This document shows, in pieces, positions 47,030-55,110 of a DNA stretch of 64,000 nt (its first letter is position 1; each line of letters starts with the position of its first letter). The translations under genes were made by a program, and so were the position numbers. Origin of the DNA: Streptosporangium pseudovulgare (GTDB taxonomy: Bacteria; Actinomycetota; Actinomycetes; Streptosporangiales; Streptosporangiaceae); assembly GCF_014648055.1 (NCBI RefSeq), contig NZ_BMQJ01000007.1, positions 311,046 through 375,045 on the forward strand. The letters run 5' to 3'. A model generated the notes under the pieces. That model was not told the DNA's origin and searched no databases. It saw nothing but the letters and a program-made list of their open reading frames with translations.

Positions 47030-48049
47030 GTGACAGACAGTGCGCGCGGACGGCCCACCATGAAGGACGTCGCGACGGCGGCCGGGGTGGCGCTCAAGAC
47101 CGTCTCCCGGGTCGTCAACGAGGAGCCGGGCGTCACCCCGGCCACCGCCCGGCGGGTCCTGGCCGCCATCGAACGGCTCGGTTACCGACGCAACGAGAGC
47201 GCCCGGCTGCTCCGCCGGGGACGGACCGCCACCATCGGCCTGGTGATCGAGGACGTGGGCGACCCGTTCTACTCCGGGATGGGCCGCGCGGTGGAGCAGG
47301 TCGCGCTCGCGCACGGCTCGCTGATGTTCAGCGGCTCCTCCGGCGAGGACCCCCGGCGCGAGCGCGACCTCGTCCTCGCCTTCTGCGCCCGCCGGGTGGA
47401 CGGGCTGGTCATCGTGCCCGCCGGGCCCGACCACGGCTATCTCCGCCCCGAGCTCGACGCGGGCGTCGCCGCCGTCTTCGCCGACCGGCCGGGCGGCCTC
47501 GACGCCGACACCGTGCTCTGCGCCAACTCCGCCGGCGCGTACGCCGGGGTGGCCCACCTGCTCCGGCGCGGCCACCGCCGCGTCGCGTTCCTCGGCGACG
47601 ACCCGGCCATCTTCACCGCCGCCGAACGTCTCGCCGGCTACCGCCGCGCGCTCGCCGACGCGGGGCTCGGCGCCGACCCGTCGCTGGTCGCGATGGGGCC
47701 GCCGGAGCGGGCCGGGGCGGCGCTGTCGGCGATGCTCGCGGGCGGCGACCCGCCCACGGCCGTGTTCACCGGCAACAGCCGGATCACCGTGGCCGTGCTG
47801 CGCGCCGGCCACCGGCCGCCCCTGGTCGCCTTCGACGACTTCGAGCTGGCCGACCTGCTGGTGCCCGGCGTGACTGTGGTGGCCCAGGACCCGATGGGGC
47901 TGGGCCGTACCGCCGCGGAGTTGCTGTTCGAGCGGATCGCGGGCGGGCGGGGGCCGGCCCGCCGGATCGAGCTGCCGACCCGGCTCGTCCCCCGCGGCTC
48001 CGGCGAGCTGCCGCCCGCGCCCGGTACGGCGGGCCCCGGGCACAGGTGA
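47030..48049 (+). CDS. LacI-family regulator of the downstream sugar transporter
   Basis: A 339-residue LacI/GalR repressor: HTH TMKDVATAAGVALKTVSRVVNEEPGV (residues ~10-35), hinge LLRRGRTATIGLVIEDVGDPFYSG and the effector domain with AAVFADRPGG, LLRRGHRRVAFLGDDP and PLVAFDDFELADLL. GTG 47030. Its own upstream region and that of the ABC importer operon at 50-53.6 kb carry the same TGACAACGTTGTC palindrome, which strongly suggests autoregulation and control of that operon even though an MFS/ArsR pair lies between. Confidence 0.94.
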   Translation: MTDSARGRPTMKDVATAAGVALKTVSRVVNEEPGVTPATARRVLAAIERLGYRRNESARLLRRGRTATIGLVIEDVGDPFYSGMGRAVEQVALAHGSLMFSGSSGEDPRRERDLVLAFCARRVDGLVIVPAGPDHGYLRPELDAGVAAVFADRPGGLDADTVLCANSAGAYAGVAHLLRRGHRRVAFLGDDPAIFTAAERLAGYRRALADAGLGADPSLVAMGPPERAGAALSAMLAGGDPPTAVFTGNSRITVAVLRAGHRPPLVAFDDFELADLLVPGVTVVAQDPMGLGRTAAELLFERIAGGRGPARRIELPTRLVPRGSGELPPAPGTAGPGHR

Positions 48050-48119
48050 CGGACGCCGGCCGCCGGACCGGAGCCGCCGGGGGACGAGCCGGGTTCGCAG
48101 CCGCGGGGGACGGTGACGG

Positions 48120-49394
48120 TCAGGCGGGCCCCGGGCTCAGGTGACGGCGGAGCGCGAGCGAGCAGCCGATGACCGCGAGCCCGGCCAGGGCGATCGCCAG
48201 GTGCGGGGCGATCGCCTCGGCCACCGCGCCCGCCAGGGCGGCGGCCAGGGCCTGTCCGGTCATCACCCCCGCGCCCGCCAGGCCGAACGCCTGCCCGGCG
48301 ACCGCCTCGGGCACCGCCGCCACGAACCGGCGTTGCAGCCCGAGCGCGTAGGAGCCGCCGGCCATCGTGGCGAGGAGGACGAGGAGCGCGGCCGCCGCGA
48401 GCCCTGGCCGGAGGACGAAGCCGAGCAGCGGAACGCCCGCCAGGGCCGCGAGCGGCAACGCCAGCCGCTCCCGGCCGGACGGGGAGGCCAGCCGCCCCAC
48501 GGCGAGGTTGCCCGCCGCCAGCCCGGCCGAGGCGGCGGCGAGCGCCACCCCGGCCGTGCCGCCGAGGTAGGGGATGAGCACCGCCTCGGCCCCCGTCAGG
48601 AACGACACCGGCAGCCACTGGGCGAGCAGCAGCCCGCGCACCCGCGGGTCCGCCAGCAGCGCCCGGTTGACGCGCAGCGTCTCCCGCACGGTCCCGCCGC
48701 CCGCGCCCCGGGTCCGCACGCCCGTCCCGCCCGCACCCGGGCCCCGGACCCGCGCGCCGGCCTCGCCTTCGCCTTCGCCTTCGTCCTCGCCCCGGGCCGG
48801 TACGTCCGGCAGGCCGAGCCGGAGCAGCACGGCGGCCACGGCGGACAGTCCGGCGGTGGCGGCCAGAGCGCCCGCGGGACCGGTCGCGGCCAGCACGCCG
48901 CCGCCGGCCGCCAGCCCGGCGACCTGCCCGCCGGCGGCCGTCACCGACAGCACGGACCTGCCCAGCACGAACGCGTCCCCGGGCAGCAGCGCGGGCAGCA
49001 GGGCGTTGCGGGCCGCCATGAAGACCGGCGAGAACAGGCCGCCGGCCAGTACCAGCGCCAGCATCGCCCAGACGGGGAGCCCGGCGAAGGCCAGCAGCAG
49101 GCAGGTCCCCGCCCGGACCAGCTCGCCGACGATCATCAGTGTGCGGGGCCGGACCCGGTCGGCCAGGGAGAGCAGGAACGTCCCGCCGACGACGTACGGC
49201 AGGAAGCCCAGCATGTAGGCCGCCGCCGACAGCCCGGGCGAACCGGTCCTCGCGTACACCAGCGCCGACAGGGCCAGCGCCTTGACCTGGTCCCCGGCGA
49301 TCAGGAGTGCGAAGCTCGCGAAGAGCGTCCGGAATTCGGCGACGGCGAAGAGCTCCCGGTAGGTCGCGGCCCGTTCCCGTGCGGTGGTCATCAT
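48120..49394 (-). CDS. MFS transporter
   Basis: A 424-residue major facilitator protein with about 12 membrane spans. FRTLFASFALLIAGDQVKALALSALVYA, GFLPYVVGGTFLLSLADRVRPRTLMIVGELVRAG (in parts: LADRVRPRTLMIVGEL) is the loop-2 motif. A charged, repeat-like central loop (GEDEGEGEGEAGARVRGPGAG) separates two halves. ATG 49394 is the natural start; no good ribosome site is seen. Divergent from an ArsR regulator, a common drug-efflux arrangement. Confidence 0.9.
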   Translation of the reverse strand: MMTTARERAATYRELFAVAEFRTLFASFALLIAGDQVKALALSALVYARTGSPGLSAAAYMLGFLPYVVGGTFLLSLADRVRPRTLMIVGELVRAGTCLLLAFAGLPVWAMLALVLAGGLFSPVFMAARNALLPALLPGDAFVLGRSVLSVTAAGGQVAGLAAGGGVLAATGPAGALAATAGLSAVAAVLLRLGLPDVPARGEDEGEGEGEAGARVRGPGAGGTGVRTRGAGGGTVRETLRVNRALLADPRVRGLLLAQWLPVSFLTGAEAVLIPYLGGTAGVALAAASAGLAAGNLAVGRLASPSGRERLALPLAALAGVPLLGFVLRPGLAAAALLVLLATMAGGSYALGLQRRFVAAVPEAVAGQAFGLAGAGVMTGQALAAALAGAVAEAIAPHLAIALAGLAVIGCSLALRRHLSPGPA

Positions 49395-49484
49395 GCCCGC
49401 CAGGGTGGGGCGTCCCGCCGCCGGGAGATAGGCTTTCGGAAATCGCCGAAAGATCGCCGTGCGGGGGCCGGCCAGGGAGACGTC

Positions 49485-50471
49485 GTGGCCATCAGGATCG
49501 AGGTCAGCCCGGGAGACGTCGTGGCCACCAGGTTCGCCGTCTCCCCGCTCATCGTCACCAAGCTCGCCCTGCGGGTGCTGTCCGGCGGGAGGCAGGCCGG
49601 GGTGTGGCGGGCCTGGGCGGACCGGGCGCGGGAGCCGTACGGGAGACTGCTGGCCGAGCGGCCGGGGCTCGGGGCGATGGTGGCGTTGTTCCGCGACCGG
49701 CGCTACAACGCCGACTTCGTCGCGCCGCCGCCGGCCCGGGTGGGCACCCCGTTCGAGGCGGAGCTCGCGACGGTGCGCGCGACCTCCGCGGCCCAGGCGC
49801 ACCGGGAGATCGCCAGGAACCTCGACGGCATGCCCCGGCCGCCGGCCGCCGTGCTGGACGTGCTGTCCTCACCCGACGTGGTGACGCTCTTCGCCGACGC
49901 GCTCCAGGCACTCTGGGAGGAGATCGTCGCCCCCGCCTGGCCGCGCTTCCACGCGATCCTGGAACGGGACGTGATCCAGCGGGCCGGCCGCCTGGCGACG
50001 TACGGCTGGGCGGCGGCGCTCGCCGATCTCAGCCCCAGGGTGCGCTGGCACCCCGACGGGGTGATCGAGGTCCGGGCGGAGAGCCCGGACGAGACCCGCC
50101 GGCTCGGCGGGCGCGGCCTGTTGTTCGTGCCCTCCCCCTTCCCCTCCGGGGTGGGTTCCTACCTGGAGGACGCCTGGCCGTACGCGATCTCCTACCCGGC
50201 GCGCGGGGCCGGGATCCCGCACGAGGTGCCGGACGGCCTGGCCGGGCTGATCGGCCGGACCAGGGCGCGGGTCCTGCTGGAGCTGGCCGTCCCGGCGACC
50301 ACCAGCCATCTCGTCGCGCTGCTCGGCCTGGGGCTGGGCACCGTCGGCGGCCATCTGGGCGCGCTGCGGCGCGCGGGCCTGGTGGCCCGGTGCCGCACCG
50401 GCCGCGCCGTGCTCTACCACCGCACGGCGCTCGGCGACGCGCTGGTCAGCCCTTCAGTGCCCCCGCCATGA
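49485..50471 (+). CDS. ArsR-family regulator with N-terminal DUF5937-like domain
   Basis: A 328-residue winged-helix protein. The N-terminal ~240 residues (IRIEVSPGDVVATRFAVSPL, then YLEDAWPYAISYPARG) match DUF5937; the C-terminal HTH is RARVLLELAVPATTSHLVALLGLGLGTVGGHLGALRRAGLV (in parts). GTG 49485 has GGGAG 6 nt upstream; a nearly identical site 36 bp further on offers GTG 49521 as an alternative. It probably represses the divergent MFS gene. Its last 26 bp overlap the convergent permease gene. Confidence 0.87.
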   Translation: MAIRIEVSPGDVVATRFAVSPLIVTKLALRVLSGGRQAGVWRAWADRAREPYGRLLAERPGLGAMVALFRDRRYNADFVAPPPARVGTPFEAELATVRATSAAQAHREIARNLDGMPRPPAAVLDVLSSPDVVTLFADALQALWEEIVAPAWPRFHAILERDVIQRAGRLATYGWAAALADLSPRVRWHPDGVIEVRAESPDETRRLGGRGLLFVPSPFPSGVGSYLEDAWPYAISYPARGAGIPHEVPDGLAGLIGRTRARVLLELAVPATTSHLVALLGLGLGTVGGHLGALRRAGLVARCRTGRAVLYHRTALGDALVSPSVPPP

Positions 50472-51390
50472 GGCCCCGCATGAAGAACCGGCCCAGCAGG
50501 ACGTAGACCACCATCGTGGGGATCGAGGCGAGCAGGGCCGCGGCCATCTGCTGGCTGTAGGGGACGGTCTGCGCCCCGGCGATGTTGTTGAGCATGACCG
50601 TGGTGGGCCAGCTCTGCGGCCCGGTGAGGAAGACCGCGAACAGGAAGTCGTTCCACATCGAGGTGAACTGCCAGATGACCACCACCGCGAACGCGGGCCC
50701 GGAGACCGGCAGCACCACCGACCGGTAGGTCCGCAGCATCCCCGCGCCGTCCACCCGGGCCGCCTCGATCAGCTCCTCGGGGACGGTGACGTAGTAGTTG
50801 CGGAAGATCAGCGTGCAGATCGGGATGCCGTAGACCACGTGCGCGAGCAGCAGCCCGGGGATCGCGCCGTAGAAGACCCCCTGCGCCCCGGTGACGGCCT
50901 CGGTGATCTCGTTGAGCTTCACCAGGAGCTGGACCAGGGGGATCATGACGCCCTGGTAGGGGATGAACATCCCGAACAGCAGCAGGGTGAACAGCACGTC
51001 GGCGCCGGGGAAGCGCCACCTGGCCAGCACGTAGCCGTTCATGGAGCCCAGCGCCGCCGAGATCAGCGCCCCCGGTACGGCCAGCAGCACGCTGTTGACG
51101 ATGCCGGGGGCGAGCTTCTCCCACGCCACCCGCCACGGCTCGAACGTCCAGACCTCGGGCAGCGCCCAGGCCCGGCTCGGGTCGGCCTCGGTGAGCGGCT
51201 TGAAGCTGGTGACCAGCAGCACGTAGATCGGGATGAGGAAGACGACGAGGAAGGCGAGCAGCAGCGCCAGGCGCACGCCGCGCGCCCACCCCGCCCGGGT
51301 GCGCGCCCGCCCGCCGTCCCGCCCGTCCCGCCCGTCCCGCACCGGGGGGACCGGGGCGGCCGGGGTGGCGGGGGTGGTCGCGGCCGTCAT
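50446..51390 (-). CDS. Sugar ABC transporter permease (MalG/CUT1 type)
   Basis: A 314-residue permease. A ~35-residue Arg/Gly/Asp-rich N-terminus precedes six spans; the EAA loop reads ELIEAARVDGAGMLRTYRSVVLP (in parts). ATG 51390 overlaps the stop of the MalF-type gene as ATGA. Last gene of the LacI-controlled importer; no ATPase gene follows. Confidence 0.93.
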   Translation of the reverse strand: MTAATTPATPAAPVPPVRDGRDGRDGGRARTRAGWARGVRLALLLAFLVVFLIPIYVLLVTSFKPLTEADPSRAWALPEVWTFEPWRVAWEKLAPGIVNSVLLAVPGALISAALGSMNGYVLARWRFPGADVLFTLLLFGMFIPYQGVMIPLVQLLVKLNEITEAVTGAQGVFYGAIPGLLLAHVVYGIPICTLIFRNYYVTVPEELIEAARVDGAGMLRTYRSVVLPVSGPAFAVVVIWQFTSMWNDFLFAVFLTGPQSWPTTVMLNNIAGAQTVPYSQQMAAALLASIPTMVVYVLLGRFFMRGLMAGALKG

Positions 51391-52274
51391 GATCGCTTCT
51401 CCCTGCGCAGGGACCAGACGAGGTAGGGGACGACGAAGATGCTCACCGCGAGCACGATGTAGGACGCGATGGCGGCGCCCTTGGCCGGGTCGTGGGAGTC
51501 GAAGACCGCGACCCACATGGAGATCGCGGGCACGTAGGTGACGATCTGCTTGCCGGAGACCGCGACGATGAGGTCGAAGACCTTCAGCGAGATGTGCCCG
51601 AGGATGATCAGCGCGGACAGCGTCACCGGGCGCAGCAGCGGCAGCACGACGTGCCGGTACACCTGCCACTCGGCGCAGCCGTCCACCCGGGCGGCCTCGC
51701 GCAGCTCCTCGGGGACGCCCCGGAAGCCCGCCAGGAACAGTGCCATGACATATCCGGATATCTGCCAGATGGCGGGGATGGCCATGGCGGCCATCCCCCA
51801 GTCCTGGTCGCGGAACCATCCCCACTGCAGGGCGTCCAGCCCCAGCCCGTCGAACAACCGGTTCAGCCCGACGGCCCGCTCGTCCCGCGCGGAGTTCATC
51901 AGCCAGCGCCAGACCACCCCGGTCGCCACGAACGACACCGCCATCGGGAACAGGTAGACCGCCCGGAAGGTGCCCTCTCCCCTGATCCCCTTCTCCATGA
52001 GGAACGCCAGCAGCCAGCCCAGCGCCAGTGCCCCGAGCACGAACACGGCGGTGAAGACGATCGCGTGGTGGACCGAGATCACCCACGGCTTCTGGCTCCA
52101 CAGCGAGAAGAAGTTGTCCAGGCCGACGAAGGACCCCTCGGACACCTCGTCGTGCCTGTCGGTCATGGCCAGCCGGAAGTTCCAGCCGAGCATGCCGTAC
52201 ACGAAGACCCCGACGGCGACGAGCGACGGCATGACCAGCAGCAGGCCGGGCAGCCACCTGCGCACCCGCGTCAT
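51387..52274 (-). CDS. Sugar ABC transporter permease (MalF/CUT1 type)
   Basis: A 295-residue permease with six spans (RRWLPGLLLVMPSLVAVGVFVYGMLGW first) and the EAA loop ELREAARVDGCAEWQVYRHVVLP (in parts). ATG 52274 has GGGAGG 6 nt upstream. 61 bp after the binding-protein gene; coupled to the MalG-type gene by ATGA overlap. Confidence 0.93.
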   Translation of the reverse strand: MTRVRRWLPGLLLVMPSLVAVGVFVYGMLGWNFRLAMTDRHDEVSEGSFVGLDNFFSLWSQKPWVISVHHAIVFTAVFVLGALALGWLLAFLMEKGIRGEGTFRAVYLFPMAVSFVATGVVWRWLMNSARDERAVGLNRLFDGLGLDALQWGWFRDQDWGMAAMAIPAIWQISGYVMALFLAGFRGVPEELREAARVDGCAEWQVYRHVVLPLLRPVTLSALIILGHISLKVFDLIVAVSGKQIVTYVPAISMWVAVFDSHDPAKGAAIASYIVLAVSIFVVPYLVWSLRREKRS

Positions 52275-52335
52275 CCGGCACCTCCCGCGCCCCTCGACGG
52301 CGGCTCCCCGGCGGTCATCGACGGCTCCCCGGCGG

Positions 52336-53628
52336 TCACTGGCCGGAGTTCTTGGCCGCCTCGGCCAGGGAGGACTGCAGGGCGGCCACATCCTTGTCCT
52401 CGTGGAACAGGCCGACCGCCTCGTTGATCGCGGTCCGCCAGGCGTCGTTGACCACCACGCCGTGCTGGATGGACCCGGCGAGCTTGTTGCTCCCCCAGTC
52501 CTTCAGCGCGTCGGCGAGGTAGTCGGTGTAGAGGGAGGTGTCGGCGTCCTTACGGGCCGGGATGGAGCCCTTCTTGGGGTTGAAGGCGTCCTGGCCCTCC
52601 TTGCTCGCGGCCACCTTCAGCCAGGCCACCGCCCCGTCGCGGTTCGGCGCGCCCTTGGGGAGGGTGAAGCTGTCCGACAGCCACATGAACGTGCCGGCGG
52701 TTCCGGGCGAGGGCGCCCAGTCGAAGTCGGTCTTGGACTTCTTGCCCAGGCCGCCGTCCGGCGGGTTGTGGAAGTAGCCGTAGGCCCAGTCGCCCATGAT
52801 GGTGAACGCTGCCTGGCCGTCGGCCACCTGCTTGGCGGCGGGCTGCCAGTCGTCGGCCGGGTCCCCGGCGTAGGACAGGACGGTCTTGAAGTCGTTGAGC
52901 GCCTTGGTCACGGCCGGGCCCGACCAGTCGGCGTTCGCGGTCCACAGGGCGTTGTAGGCGTCGGTGTCGAGCGAGCCGAGCAGCACGCTCTCCAGCAGGT
53001 GGACCATCGTCCACTCCGAGCCGATCGCCAGCGGCACCTTGCCCGCCTTCTTGACCTTGTCCAGGGCGGTGACGAACTCCGGGATCGTCTTCGGCACCTC
53101 GGCGACCCCCGCCTCCTTGAGCACGCCGGGGTTGAACCACATGACGTTGGAGCGGTGGATGTTCACCGGGACGGAGTAGATGTCGCCCTGCACGCTGATC
53201 TGGTCGATGAGCTGCTGCGGGAAGACCTCCTTGAGCTTGAGCTCGTCGTAGAGGAAGTTGACCGGCTCCAGCTGCCCGGCCTTGATGTACCCCTGCAACT
53301 CGGCGCCGGCGTGGCCCTGGAAGGTGTCCGGTGGGTCCCCGGCCTGCAGCTTGGTGGCCAGCAGGGCGCGCGCCTTGTCGCCGGATCCGCCCGCCACGGC
53401 CGCGTCGAAGAACTCCAGACCGGCGTTGTTCTTCTGGAAGATCTCCCGCATGGCCTTCAGGCCGTCGGCCTCGCCGGGGCCGGTCCACCAGGAGAAGACC
53501 TCGACCTTCTTCTCTCCTCCGCCGCCCCGCGTACCCTGCGCCGCGCCGCCGTCACCACCGCCGCAGGCGGTCAGGGTGAGCAGGCCCGCCACGGTGGCCG
53601 CGACGGCCGCCATCAATCGTCGTCGCAC
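52336..53628 (-). CDS. Sugar ABC transporter substrate-binding lipoprotein
   Basis: A 430-residue extracellular binding protein; signal peptide with lipobox LLTLTAC (Cys ~23), then VEVFSWWTGPGEADGLKAMREIF, ARALLATKLQAGDPPDTFQGHAG and SNVMWFNPGVLKEAG, typical of CUT1 binders of glucose-, mannose- or cellobiose-like sugars. GTG 53628 with GGAGGG ~11 nt upstream. First gene of the importer operon, preceded by the LacI operator at 53676. Confidence 0.92.
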   Translation of the reverse strand: MRRRLMAAVAATVAGLLTLTACGGGDGGAAQGTRGGGGEKKVEVFSWWTGPGEADGLKAMREIFQKNNAGLEFFDAAVAGGSGDKARALLATKLQAGDPPDTFQGHAGAELQGYIKAGQLEPVNFLYDELKLKEVFPQQLIDQISVQGDIYSVPVNIHRSNVMWFNPGVLKEAGVAEVPKTIPEFVTALDKVKKAGKVPLAIGSEWTMVHLLESVLLGSLDTDAYNALWTANADWSGPAVTKALNDFKTVLSYAGDPADDWQPAAKQVADGQAAFTIMGDWAYGYFHNPPDGGLGKKSKTDFDWAPSPGTAGTFMWLSDSFTLPKGAPNRDGAVAWLKVAASKEGQDAFNPKKGSIPARKDADTSLYTDYLADALKDWGSNKLAGSIQHGVVVNDAWRTAINEAVGLFHEDKDVAALQSSLAEAAKNSGQ

Positions 53629-53675
53629 AGTTTCCCGTCCCTCCGGAATCAATCCGACAGAATCACCGAGAGATA

Positions 53676-53689
53676 TGACAACGTTGTCA
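53676..53689. promoter_or_regulatory. LacI-type operator of sugar importer operon
   Basis: Perfect 14-bp palindrome TGACAACGTTGTCA, 48 bp before the GTG of the binding-protein gene. Confidence 0.88.
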
Positions 53690-53751
53690 GCAAGGCAATC
53701 AACCCCGCCGGATCGCGTCAAGGCATGCGCGCACAACCCGCGGATAACGTC

Positions 53752-53790
53752 TGTGCATCCCCACCCCGGAATGTGCATCCCCACCCCGGA
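53752..53790. repeat. Direct repeat TGTGCATCCCCACCCCGGAA
   Basis: Two tandem copies of a ~19-bp unit at about 53752 and 53772, between the importer operator and the hairpin at 53798. Confidence 0.7.
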
Positions 53791-53797
53791 AAAGGGT

Positions 53798-53829
53798 GTG
53801 GGGGCCCCGCCCCGCCGCGGGACCCCCAC
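53798..53829 (-). terminator. Hairpin near the end of the ANL-like gene
   Basis: 13-bp stem with one mismatch (53798-53810 with 53817-53829), 6-nt loop, 55 bp past the stop of the minus-strand ANL-like gene at 53884. Confidence 0.6.
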
Positions 53830-53883
53830 CAGGCGCGCCTCAGGGGCCGCGCCGCCCGCCTGTGCCATCGGCGGGCCGCGCGC

Positions 53884-54663
53884 TCACCCCTGGACGCGCT
53901 GGATCGCGCCGTCGGGCAGCGCCATCACGGTGACGCCGAAGTCGTGGATGGTCGCCGCCAGCTCCTCGGGGGAGAGGCCGGGGGCCACCACGACCAGCGC
54001 GCCGCGCATGAGCGCCAGGCCGATCAGCGTGGTCGTGGCCAGGACGCAGGTCAGGGACCACGTCACCAGCAGAACGTCTGACTTCTCCAGGACCGCGAGC
54101 CGGTCGAGGACGTGCATCCGGCCGATGAGGTCCTCGTGGGTGAAGACCCCCGCGTCCTGGGTCAGCAGGGCGGGCTGGACCGACGGGTCCAGCAGGGGCA
54201 GCGGCCCGGGTTCCAGCAGCAGCAGGTCGGCGAAGTCGACGGTGTCCCGCGCCTGGCCGAACGTGATCACCTGCCGGACCCTGGACGCCTCGGCCGCCCG
54301 CAGCGACGCCTCCGCCAGCTCGGGGGTCGTGATGAGCAGCCGGGCGTCCCACCGGGCCAGCAGCGTGCCGATCTCCCCGCCCCCGGGGGCGACGGGGGCG
54401 GCCACGCCTCCCGCCGCGATGACGGTGTGCACCGCGAGGGTCTGCGCGGCGGCGTCGCCGACGTGGATCCCGGCCACCTGACGTCTGCGGGCGCCCCGCC
54501 GGACCAGGCCGGAGGCGCCCAGCGTCACCTCGCCGGCGAGGCGGCGGTAGCCGTACACGACCCCGGCGCCGAGGTCTATCAGCGCGGGCCGGTCACCCCG
54601 TTCGTACGCGCGACCGAACACCGCCTCGGTGACGGTTCCCCTGATGGAGGAGGTCGGTCTCAT
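53884..54663 (-). CDS. Truncated, degenerate AMP-binding (ANL-type) protein
   Basis: A 259-residue protein resembling the N-terminal half of acyl-CoA synthetase-like ANL enzymes: AYERGDRPALIDLGAGVVYGYRRLAGEV, QVAGIHVGDAAAQTLAVHTVIAAGGVAAPVAPG and VLLVTWSLTCVLATTTLIGLALMRGALVVV. The ATP-binding P-loop (normally SGTTGxPKG) is missing; where it should stand the sequence reads LLTQDAGVFTHEDLIG. The adenine-binding and C-terminal subdomains are also gone. ATG 54663. It cannot adenylate by the normal route, so it is a pseudoenzyme or gene remnant, though the frame is open. Confidence 0.75.
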   Translation of the reverse strand: MRPTSSIRGTVTEAVFGRAYERGDRPALIDLGAGVVYGYRRLAGEVTLGASGLVRRGARRRQVAGIHVGDAAAQTLAVHTVIAAGGVAAPVAPGGGEIGTLLARWDARLLITTPELAEASLRAAEASRVRQVITFGQARDTVDFADLLLLEPGPLPLLDPSVQPALLTQDAGVFTHEDLIGRMHVLDRLAVLEKSDVLLVTWSLTCVLATTTLIGLALMRGALVVVAPGLSPEELAATIHDFGVTVMALPDGAIQRVQG

Positions 54664-55110
54664 GGCGCCGACCGTAAGGCCGGTCTGACGGCCGGGGCAT
54701 CGTTCGATGTATGTAGATGAGTGTGTATTCGAGATCACCCTTTCCGAGGGGTGCGGGCCCGAGCCCTGCGCGGCTCGGACCCGCTGTCGCGTGCCCCGTG
54801 GCCCCGAAGTCCCCACCCCTCCGAGGAGACCTCGGCCGACGGGCGGGACACGCGACGCCTCCGGTGTGCCCGGCCGTGACGCCGGGGATGGTGTGGGCCC
54901 GCCGCGCTCGTGACCCTCGCCCCGGCGGGACGATGCGGAAGGCCGGCCTCACCGGCCGGACACGAGGGAAACGTACGGCGGGCACCCGGGGCCGCGCATG
55001 CGCCGAACTGCGTATCCCGGGGTGTAGCCGTACGGTCACCGGCGCCCGCCGGGGTATGTAGACCGGGCGACGGGCGCTCCCCGGCCGCCGGAGCGCCGCG
55101 GGCGGGTCCC
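54664..55110. other. Intergenic region without supported gene
   Basis: Between the ANL-like gene and the LuxR stop. The first ~60 bp are AT-richer and likely hold the ANL gene promoter. Two short GTATGTAGA-containing segments occur at about 54710 and 55054. ORFs in it lack ribosome sites and protein signatures. Confidence 0.6.

Noticed and set aside
49475-49546. 36-bp duplication of the ribosome site and start of the ArsR gene as a regulatory device
   Set aside because: Only 17 bases are shared and the encoded residues match the ordinary family N-terminus, so chance or weak duplication explains it.
54717-55061. Possible 114-residue protein in the gap before the LuxR gene
   Set aside because: Arg/Pro/Gly-rich without a ribosome site, domain or codon-position bias.
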